Of a DNA stretch of 64,000 nt, positions 54,401 to 64,000 are shown one piece after another. The position numbers were made by a program, and so were the translations under genes. The DNA is taken from assembly GCF_048773025.1 (NCBI RefSeq), contig NC_133541.1:152488201-152552200 (forward strand), in the 5' to 3' direction. Below the pieces are notes generated by a model that was given only the letters and a program-made list of their open reading frames with translations, had not been told where the DNA came from and did no database searches. Each line of letters starts with the position of its first letter. Within the stretch, counting starts at the first letter, position 1. The DNA is from Camelus bactrianus (Eukaryota > Chordata > Mammalia > Artiodactyla > Camelidae).

Positions 54401-55377
54401 CATTACTTACTGAGTTGTGAGCATGTGGATTACCGATCTTTCAACCACCATAATAGGCATATTGTCACCTAGAAGCATTTACTCAGATTTCGCATCTTTT
54501 CCTAAAACCAGTTTCGGAAATGAGTCATATTTTGTGGAAAAATTCTCTTGTAGGGAGTTCTTCCCGATAGATATGTAATTTACATGGCTTAACTGATTGT
54601 GTCATTCCGTCTTCCGAACACGTTAAATACAACACGGATTCGAAAAACATTCATTACTGAGTTGTGAGCATGTGGATAACCGAACTTTCAGTCACCATTC
54701 AAGGCATATAATCACCTAGAAATATTTATTTTGAGTTCGCATATTTTTTCTATTGCCAGTATCAAAAATCAGGCAGTTTCCACAGAAATATGCTTGTGGA
54801 GGAAGTTATACACAATAGACATGTAATTTACATAGTTGCCCTCACCGTGAATATCCGTGTTCTGAACACACTACATGCATGACGGATTCGTCAAACATTT
54901 ATTTCTGAGTTGTGAACATGTGGATTACTGAACTTTCATCCACCATAGAAGGCATATTTACACATAGAAACACTTACTCTGGTGTCGCAGGATTTTCCTA
55001 ATGCCACATCCGAAAATGAGGTAGATTTCACAGAAAAATCCTCTTGGAGCGATTTATAACCAATAGACATGTAATTTACACAGTTTCCCTCACCATGACG
55101 TTTCGTGTTCAGAACAGGCTTTATGTATCACAGACTCGACAAAGAATCATTACTGAGTTCTGAGAATGTGTGTTAATGAACTTTCATCCACCATACAAGG
55201 CATTTTACACCTAGAAACATTTAGACTGTGTGCGCAAATTTTCCCTAATGTCAGATTCGAAAATCAGGCTGTTTTCACAGAAAAATACTCTTGGAGCGAG
55301 TTCTACCCAATATACATGTAATATAATTTGTTTCCCTCACCATGACATTCGGTGTTCCTAAAATGCTACACGCATTA
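51423..55377 (+). repeat. HOR unit 14, 16-mer
   Basis: 3955 bp, type A, and the last full 16-mer before the 12-mers. M5, M8 and M11 states follow units 1, 7 and 11. M4 has TTTGACCTTGATG, shared with the 12-mers, and M7 has the perfect hairpin followed by TTTTCCCAG, also as in the 12-mers. Confidence 0.95.
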
Positions 55378-57104
55378 CGGATTCGACAAACAATGGTTAC
55401 TGAGCTGTGAGCATGTGGATTACCGAACTTTCATTCACCATAAAAGGAATCCTTACACATAGAATTATTTACCTTGATTGTGCAGCTTATTCTTATCGCC
55501 AGGTTAGAAAATGAGAAATATTGTACAGAAAAATCCTCTTTCAGTGAGTTCTACACACGAGACATATAAATTACATTGTTTTCCAGAACGTGACATCCGT
55601 GATCCCAACACAATACAAGAATCACGGATTCGACAGAAATTAATTACTGAGATGTGAGCATGTGTATTACAAACTTTCATTCACCATGCATGGCATATGT
55701 ATTCCTAGAAATATTTACTCAATTTTCGCAGGATTTTCATGACTCCTGTTTCAGAAATCATGAAGTTTTTGCAGTAAAATCCTCTTGGTGCGGGTTCTAC
55801 CAAATAGAAATTTAATTTACACAATTACCCTAACCATGATATACTGTGATTCGAACACACTACATGCATGACGGATTGCACAAACATTCTTTAATGAGTT
55901 GTGAGCATGTGGAGTACCAAACTTTCATCCACCATAAAAGGAATATTGTCACCTAGAAGCATTGACTCAGATTTCACAGCTTTTCCTAACGCCTGTTTTG
56001 GATATGAGGAATTTTTCACAGATAAATGGTCTTATAGCGAGTTCTACCCGACAGATATGTAATTTCCATAGCTTACCTGACCGTGTCATTCCATCTTCCA
56101 AACACATTAATTGCATCACAGACTTGAAAAACATTCATTACTGAGTTGTGAGCATGTGGATTACCGAAATCTCTTTCACCATTAAAGGCATATGTGCACC
56201 TACAGGATTTACTCTGATTTTGCAGATTTTTCTAATGCCAGTTTAAAAATGAGGCAGATGGCTCAGTAAAATACACTTTGACCTTGATGTACCCACTAGA
56301 CATCTAGTTTACATAGTCTCCTTACCATGATATTCTGTGTTCCGAACACGTTACATGCATCACGGATTCGAAAAAACATTCATTACTGAGATGTGAGCAC
56401 GAGGATTAATGAACATTCATCACCAAAATGGGCATATTGACACCACAGAAATTTTACTCTTATTTCCCAGCTTTTTCCTAACACCAGTTTTGAATTTGAG
56501 GTAGATTTCACAGAAAAATTCTCTCGGAGCGAGTTCTTCTCAATCGACATTGAATTTACATAGTTTCCTCACCGTGATATTCCACGTTCCGAACCTGTTA
56601 CATGCATCAAGGATACGACAAACATTCATTACTGAGGTGAGAACATGTGGATTACCAAAGTTTCAACCCCATACAGGGCATATATACACCAAGAAACGTT
56701 TACCCTGATTTCACAGTCTTTTCCAAAAGCCAGTTTCGGAAATGAGGCATATTTTGCAGAAAAATGCTCTTTTATCGAGTTCTACCCGATAGACATGTAA
56801 TTTACATAGTTTACCTGAACGTGATATTCTGTGCTCCGAACACATTACATGCATCACGGATTCGACAAACAGTTATTACTGATTTGTGAGCATGTGGATT
56901 ACCGAGCTTTCATTCACCATTCAAGGAATATTAACACTTAGAATTATTTACTCTGAGTTCCCAGCTATTTTCTAATGCCTGTTTTGAAAAACAGGCAGTT
57001 TTCCCAGAAAAACCGTCTTACATCGAGTTCTATCCAACAGAACTGTAATTGACATAGATTCCCTCACCGTGTAATTCCATGTTCCGTATATGCTACATGC
57101 ATCA

Positions 57105-57352
57105 CGGATTCGACACATATTCACTGCTGAGTTGTTAGCATGTGGATTACGGAACTTTCACCTACTATGAAAGGCATATTTACACTGAGAACATTTAATC
57201 TTATTTCGCAGCATTTTCTTAACAACCAGTTTAGATAATGGGGCATATTGCGAAGAAAAATACTCTTTGAGTGTGTTGTATTCACTAGACCTTTCATTCA
57301 AATTGTTTCACTCACTGTGACTTTACATGTTCTGAACACGATACATGCATAA
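57105..57352 (+). repeat. Divergent M8 next to the deletion, unit 15
   Basis: M8 here has about ten changes in some 180 bp not seen in the M8 of any 16-mer, among them CACTGAGAACATT, TTAACAACCAG, GATAATGGGGCATATTGCG, GCGAAGAAAAATAC, GTATTCACTAG, CACTGTGACTTTACATG and GCATAACGG. The copy in unit 16 (60070-60317) is the same. Confidence 0.85.
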
Positions 57353-57360
57353 CGGATTTG
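57345..57360. other. M8/M13 deletion junction, unit 15
   Basis: Sequence ATGCATAACGGATTTG joins the M8 end to the M13 start. In 16-mers, M8 ends ACATGCATC-ACGG and M13 is preceded by ACATGCATG-ACGG, so the exchange fell in shared boundary sequence and kept monomer register. The base between differs from both parents (A). Confidence 0.85.
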
Positions 57361-58342
57361 ACAAACATTACTTACTGAGTTGTGAGCATGTGGATTACCG
57401 ATCTTTCAACCACCATAATAGGCATATTGTCACCTAGAAGCATTTACTCAGATTTCGCAGCTTTTCCTAAAACCAGTTTCGGAAATGAGTCATATTTTGT
57501 GGAAAAATTCTCTTGTAGGGAGTTCTTCCCGATAGATATGTAATTTACATGGCTTAACTGATTGTGTCATTCCGTCTTCCGAACACGTTAAATACAACAC
57601 GGATTCGAAAAACATTCATTACTGAGTTGTGAGCATGTGGATAACCGAACTTTCAGTCACCATTCAAGGCATATAATCACCTAGAAATATTTATTTTGAG
57701 TTCGCATATTTTTTCTATTGCCAGTATCAAAAATCAGGCAGTTTCCACAGAAATATCCTTGTGGAGGAAGTTATACACAATAGACATGTAATTTACTTAG
57801 TTGCCCTCACCGTGAATATCCGTGTTCTGAACACACTACATGCATGACGGATTCGTCAAACATTTATTTCTGAGTTGTGAACATGTGGATTACTGAACTT
57901 TCATCCACCATAGAAGGCATATTTACACATAGAAACACTTACTCTGGTGTCGCAGGATTTTCCTAATGCCACATGCGAAAATGAGGTAGATTTCACAGAA
58001 AAATCCTCTTGGAGCGATTTATAACCAATAGACATGTAATTTACACAGTTTCCCTCACCATGACGTTCCGTGTTCAGAACAGGCTTTATGTATCACAGAC
58101 TCGACAAAGAATCATTACTGAGTTCTGAGAATGTGGATTACAGAACTTTCATCCACCATACAAGGCATTTTACACCTAGAAACATTTAGTCTGTGTGCGC
58201 AGATTTTCCCTAATGTCAGATTCGAAAATCAGGCAGTTTTCACAGAAAAATACTCTTGGAGCGATTTCTACCCAATAGACATGTAATATAATTTGTTTCC
58301 CTTACCGTGACATTCGGTGTTCCGAAAATGCTACACGCATTA

Positions 58343-61307
58343 CGGATTCGACAAACAATGGTTACTGAGCTGTGAGCATGTGGATTACCGAACTTTCATT
58401 CACCATAAAAGGAATCCTTACACATAGAATTATTTCCCTTGATTTTGCAGCTTATTCTTATTGCCAGGTTAGAAAATGAGAAAGATTGTGCAGAAAAATC
58501 CTCTTTCAGTGAGTTCTACACACGAGACATATAAATTACATTGTTTTCCAGAACGTGACATCCGTGTTCCCAACACAATACAAGCATCACGGATTCGACA
58601 AAAATTCATTACTGAGATGTGAGCATGTGTATTAAAAACTTTCATTCACCATGCATGGCATATTTATTCCTAGAAATATTTACTCAGAATTCGCAGGATT
58701 TTCATGATGCCTGTTTCAGAAATCATGAAGTTTTTGCAGTAAAATCCTCTTGGTGCGGGTTCTACCAAATAGAAATTTAATTTACACAATTACCCTAACC
58801 ATGATATACTGTGATTCGAACACACTACATGCATGACGGATTGCACAAACATTCTTTAATGAGTTGTGAGCATGTGGAGTACCAAACTTTCATCCACCAT
58901 AAAAGGCATATTGTCACCTAGAAGCATTGACTCAGATTTCGCAGCTTTTCCTAACGCCTGTTTTGGATATGAGGAATTTTTCACAGATAAATGGTCTTAT
59001 AGCGAGTTCTAGCCGACAGATATGTAATTTCCATAGCTTACCTGACCGTGTCATTCCATCTTCCAAACACATTAATTGCATCACAGACTTGAAAAACATT
59101 CATTACTGAGTTGTGAGCATGTGGATTACCGAAATCTCTTTCACCATTAAAGGCATATGTGCACCTACAGGATTTACTCTGATTTTGCAGATTTTTCTAA
59201 TGCCAGTTTAAAAATGAGGCAGATGGCTCAGTAAAATACACTTTGACCTTGATGTACCCACTAGACATCTAGTTTACATAGTCTCCTTACCATGATATTC
59301 TGTGTTCCGAACACGTTACATGCATCACGGATTCGAAAAAACATTCATTACTGAGATGTGAGCACGAGGATTAATGAACATTCATCACCAAAATGGGCAT
59401 ATTGACACCACAGAAATTTTACTCTTATTTCCCAGCTTTTTCCTAACACCAGTTTTGAATTTGAGGTAGATTTCACAGAAAAATTCTCTCGGAGCGAGTT
59501 CTTCTCAATCGACATTGAATTTACATAGTTTCCTCACCGTGATATTCCACGTTCCGAACCTGTTACATGCATCAAGGATACGACAAACATTCATTACTGA
59601 GGTGAGAACATGTGGATTACCAAAGTTTCAACCCCATACAGGGCATATATACACCAAGAAACGTTTACCCGGATTTCACAGTCTTTTCCAAAAGCCAGTT
59701 TCGGAAATGAGGCATATTTTGCAGAAAAATGCTCTTTTATCGAGTTCTACCCGATAGACATGTAATTTACATAGTTTACCTGAACGTGATATTCTGTGCT
59801 CCGAACACATTACATGCATCACGGATTCGACAAACAGTTATTACTGATTTGTGAGCATGTGGATTACCGAGCTTTCATTCACCATTCAAGGAATATTAAC
59901 ACTTAGAATTATTTACTCTGAGTTCCCAGCTATTTTCTAATGCCTGTTTTGAAAAACAGGCAGTTTTCCCAGAAAAACCGTCTTACATCGAGTTCTATCC
60001 AACAGAAATGTAATTGACATAGATTCCCTCACCGTGTAATTCCATGTTCCGTATATGCTACATGCATCACGGATTCGACACATATTCACTGCTGAGTTGT
60101 TAGCATGTGGATTACGGAACTTTCACCTACTATGAAAGGCATATTTACACTGAGAACATTTAATCTTATTTCGCAGCATTTTCTTAACAACCAGTTTAGA
60201 TAATGGGGCATATTGCGAAGAAAAATACTCTTTGAGTGTGTTGTATTCACTAGACCTTTCATTCAAATTGTTTCACTCACTGTGACTTTACATGTTCTGA
60301 ACACGATACATGCATAACGGATTTGACAAACATTACTTACTGAGTTGTGAGCATGTGGATTACCGATCTTTCAACCACCATAATAGGCATATTGTCACCT
60401 AGAAGCATTTACTCAGATTTCGCAGCTTTTCCTAAAACCAGTTTCGGAAATGAGTCATATTTTGTGGAAAAATTCTCTTGTAGGGAGTTCTTCCCGATAG
60501 ATATGTAATTTACATGGCTTAACTGATTGTGTCATTCCGTCTTCCGAACACGTTAAATACAACACGGATTCGAAAAACATTCATTACTGAGTTGTGAGCA
60601 TGTGGATAACCGAACTTTCAGTCACCATTCAAGGCATATAATCACCTAGAAATATTTATTTTGAGTTCGCATATTTTTTCTATTGCCAGTATCAAAAATC
60701 AGGCAGTTTCCACAGAAATATCCTTGTGGAGGAAGTTATACACAATAGACATGTAATTTACTTAGTTGCCCTCACCGTGAATATCCGTGTTCTGAACACA
60801 CTACATGCATGACGGATTCGTCAAACATTTATTTCTGAGTTGTGAACATGTGGATTACTGAACTTTCATCCACCATAGAAGGCATATTTACACATAGAAA
60901 CACTTACTCTGGTGTCGCAGGATTTTCCTAATGCCACATGCGAAAATGAGGTAGATTTCACAGAAAAATCCTCTTGGAGCGATTTATAACCAATAGACAT
61001 GTAATTTACACAGTTTCCCTCACCATGACGTTCCGTGTTCAGAACAGGCTTTATGTATCACAGACTCGACAAAGAATCATTACTGAGTTCTGAGAATGTG
61101 GATTACAGAACTTTCATCCACCATACAAGGCATTTTACACCTAGAAACATTTAGTCTGTGTGCGCAGATTTTCCCTAATGTCAGATTCGAAAATCAGGCA
61201 GTTTTCACAGAAAAATACTCTTGGAGCGATTTCTACCCAATAGACATGTAATATAATTTGTTTCCCTTACCGTGACATTCGGTGTTCCGAAAATGCTACA
61301 CGCATTA
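58343..61307 (+). repeat. HOR unit 16, 12-mer variant
   Basis: 2965 bp, same structure as unit 15 with the junction at 60318. M1 is type A whereas unit 15 is type B. From the end of M2 (about 58725) onward it differs from unit 15 by only a handful of bases, so the pair is a recent tandem duplication of one 12-mer. Confidence 0.94.
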
Positions 61308-64000
61308 CGGATTCGACAAACAATGGTTACTGAGCTGTGAGCATGTGGATTACCGAACTTTCATTCACCATAAAAGGAATCCTTACACATAGAATTATTT
61401 CCCTTGATTTTGCAGCTTATTCTTATTGCCAGGTTAGAAAATGAGAAAGATTGTGCAGAAAAATCCTCTTTCAGTGAGTTCTACACACGAGACATATAAA
61501 TTACATTGTTTTCCAGAACGTGACATCCGTGTTCCCAACACAATACAAGCATCACGGATTCGACAAAAATTCATTACTGAGATGTGAGCATGTGTATTAA
61601 AAACTTTCATTCACCATGCATGGCATATTTATTCCTAGAAATATTTACTCAGAATTCGCAGGATTTTCATGATGCCTGTTTCAGAAATCATGAAGTTTTT
61701 GCAGTAAAATCCTCTTGGTGCGGGTTCTACCAAATAGAAATTTAATTTACACAGTTTCCCTAACCATGATATTCTGTGTTTCGAACACGCTACATGCATG
61801 ACGGATTGCACAAACATTCTTTAATGAGTTGTGAGCATGTGGATTACCGAACTTTCATCCACCATAAAAGGCATATTGTCACCTAGAAGCATTGACTCAG
61901 ATTTCGCAGCTTTTCCTAACGCCTGTTTTGGATATGAGGAATTTTTCACAGATAAATGGTCTTATAGCGAGTTCTAGCCGACAGATATGTAATTTCCATA
62001 GCTTACCTGACCGTGTCATTCCATCTTCCAAACACATTAATTGCATCACAGACTTGAAAAACATTCATTACTGAGTTGTGAGCATGTGGATTACCGAAAT
62101 CTCATTCACCATTAAAGGCATATGTGCACCTACAGAATTTACTCTGATTTTGCAGCTTTTTCTAATGCCAGTTTAAAAATGAGGCAAATGGCTCAGTAAA
62201 ATACACTTTGGGCTTGATGTACCCACTAGACTTCTAGTTTACATAGTCTCCTCACCATGATATTCTGTGTTCCGAACACATTACATGCATCACGGATTCG
62301 AAAAAACATTCATTACTGAGATGTGAGCACGAGGATTAATGAACATTCATCACCAAAATGGGCATATTGACACCACAGAAATTTTACTCTTATTTCCCAG
62401 CTTTTTCCTAACACCAGTTTTGAAATTGAGGTAGATTTCACAGAAAAATTCTCTCGGAGCGAGTTCTTCCCAATCGACATTGAATTTACATAGTTTCCTC
62501 ACCGTGATATTCCACGTTCCGAACCTGTTACATGCATCAAGGATACGACAAACATTCATTACTGAGGTGAGAACATGTGGATTACCAAAGTTTCAACCCC
62601 ATACAGGGCATATTTACACCAAGGAACATTTACCCTGATTTCACAGAATTTTCCAAAAGCCAGTTTCGGAAATGAGGCATATTTTGCAGAAAAATGCTCT
62701 TTTATCGAGTTCTACCCGATAGACATGTAATTTACATAGTTTACCTGAACGTGACATTCTGTGCTCCGAACACATTACATGCATCACGGATTCGACAAAC
62801 AGTTATTACTGATTTGTGAGCATGTGGATTACCGAGCTTTCATTCACCATTCAAGGAATATTAACACTTAGAATTATTTACTCTGAGTTCCCAGCTATTT
62901 TCTAATGCCAGTTTTGAAAAACAGGCAGTTTTCACAGAAAAACCGTCTTACATCGAGTTCTAACCAACAGAAATGTAATTGACATAGATTCCCTCACCGT
63001 GTAATTCCATGTTCCGTATATGCTACATGCATCACGGATTCGACACATATTCACTGCTGAGTTGTTAGCATGTGGATTACGGAACTTTCACCTACTATGA
63101 AAGGCATATTTACACCGAGAAGCATTTAATCTTATTTCGCAGCATTTTCTTAACTCCAGTTTAGAAAATGAGGCATGTTGCGCAGAAAAATACTCTTTGA
63201 GTGTGTTGTATCCACTAGACCTTTCATTCAAATTGTTTCACTCACCGTGACTTTCCATGTTCTGAACACGATACATGCATCACGGATTCGAAAAACATTT
63301 TTAATGAGTTGTGAGCATTTTTCATGAATTACCGAACTTTCACCCACCATAAAAGACATATTTACACCTAGATATATTTATTCTCAGTTTGCAGGTTATT
63401 CATAAAGCCAGATTCCAAATTCAGGCAGTTTTCTCAAAACAATCTTCTTGGAGCTAGTTTTAACCAATAGACATGTCATTTACATTTCTTCCTCCACCGT
63501 GACATTCCGTGTTATGATCACGCTACATGCAACACGGATTGGAAAAACATTCATGACTGAGTTGTGTGCATGTGGATTACTGAACTTTCATCCCCATACA
63601 TGGCAGAGTTACACCTAGAAAATTTTTCTCTGATTTCCCAGCTTTTTCCTAACAGCAGTTTCGAAAATGAGGTAGATATCCCACAAAAATTCTCTTGGAG
63701 CGTGTTCTACCCAATTGGCAACTAATTTACATAGTTTCCTCAGCGTGATATTCCGTGTTCCGAACACGTTACATGCATCACGGATACGACAAACAGGCAT
63801 TACAGAGGTGAGAACATGTGGATTAACAAACTTTCAACACCCTACAGGGCATATTTACACCAAGAAACATTTACTCTGAGTTCACAATTTTTTCCTAATG
63901 ACAGTTTTGAAAATGAGGGAGATTTCGCAGAGAAATGCCTTGCAGCGAGTTCTACCCAATAGAAATGTAATTTACATAATTCCCCTCACCGTGACATTCC
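61308..64000 (+). repeat. HOR unit 17, 16-mer type, cut by window end
   Basis: First 2693 bp of a unit. M9, M10 and most of M11 are present after M8, so the array returns to the 16-mer form. M4 matches unit 13, while M5 (GAGATGTGAGCACGAGG, ATGGGCATATTGACACCACAG) matches the 12-mers. M7 has the imperfect hairpin. The window ends 27 bp before M12 would start. Confidence 0.93.

Larger units (their letters stand above)
55378..58342 (+). repeat. HOR unit 15, 12-mer variant
   Basis: 2965 bp: M1-M8 followed directly by M13-M16. The missing piece is 990 bp, exactly M9 through M12, with the junction at 57353 inside a monomer-boundary motif. The first part (end of M1 and first half of M2, about 55570-55760) has many private changes (GTGATCCC, CAAGAATCAC, GACAGAAATTAATT). 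From there on it is nearly identical to unit 16. Confidence 0.94.
1..64000 (+). repeat. Homogeneous satellite array, 16-monomer higher-order repeat (3955 bp)
   Basis: The whole window is tandem satellite. The motif CGGATTCGAC or a close variant recurs every 244-252 bp, and the exact sequence recurs every 3955 bp (first bases of M1 at 11, 3966, 7921, 11876, 15831, 19786, 23741, 27696, 31651 and on). Well conserved monomer blocks include GAGTTGTGAGCATGTGGATT, the ACTTTCATCCACCAT-like segment, GGCATATTTACACCTAGAA, TTTCGCAG, GAGCGAGTTCTACCCAATAG and ATGTAATTTACAT. All monomers point the same way; I saw no inversion and no inserted foreign sequence. The sequence is AT-rich. No coding gene, RNA gene or mobile element is supported anywhere. 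The family is not one I can name. A centromeric or pericentromeric location is inferred from the HOR organisation only. Confidence 0.97.

Noticed and set aside
55378-61307. 12-mer units as a simple assembly collapse
   Set aside because: A collapse would not readily give a new linked set of changes in M8 or two tandem units with identical in-register junctions. I kept it as real, but reads should confirm it.
1-64000. CRISPR-like array of repeats and spacers
   Set aside because: The units are contiguous 247-bp homologous monomers with no short exact repeat separated by unique spacers.
1-64000. Tandem rDNA, histone or other gene cluster, given the near 4-kb period
   Set aside because: The 3955-bp period splits fully into 16 homologous monomers; there is no conserved coding or RNA sequence in it.
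1-64000. Transposon or retroelement insertions in the array
   Set aside because: All spans were accounted for by monomers in register; no terminal repeats, target duplications, poly-A tails or foreign sequence were seen.

Overview
The window is satellite DNA from end to end. I found no gene, transposon, rRNA, tRNA or unique sequence on either strand. About 259 complete head-to-tail monomers of roughly 247 bp, all in the same orientation, fill it. Sixteen diverged monomer types (called M1 to M16 here) form a higher-order repeat (HOR) of 3955 bp. The phase used throughout starts each monomer at the C of a conserved CGGATTCGAC-like motif, so M1 of the first unit begins at 11. Monomer types differ from each other by tens of percent, whereas HOR units differ from each other by only about 1% (both judged by eye). 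That contrast is the hallmark of a recently homogenised HOR array, as in centromeric alpha satellite. The organism is a eukaryote; I do not recognise the satellite family and cannot name the taxon.

Layout. Positions 1-10 are the tail of a preceding unit. Units 1 to 14 (11-55377) are 16-mers of 3953-3955 bp. Units 15 and 16 (55378-61307) are 12-mers of 2965 bp that lack M9-M12 exactly at monomer boundaries. Unit 17 (61308-64000) is 16-mer-like and is cut by the window end inside M11. Units 1-7 and units 8-17 form two blocks, separated by linked variants in M15.

Higher organisation. Variant sharing shows layers above the HOR. Units 2-3-4 match units 5-6-7 (first part), a three-unit super-repeat of 11,865 bp. 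Units 8 and 12 share a private haplotype 15.8 kb apart. Unit 7 is a mosaic. The 12-mer arose once and was then duplicated. Inside the 16-mer, the runs M2-M3 and M12-M13, and M5-M6 and M10-M11, look like paralogous pairs, suggesting the 16-mer grew from a smaller ancestral HOR.

Function. Nothing is encoded. The short ORFs recurring in each unit are by-products of homogenised repetition. The likely role is centromeric or heterochromatic satellite. I found no CENP-B box, but monomers carry short dyad symmetries near their boundaries. The centromere assignment is inference.
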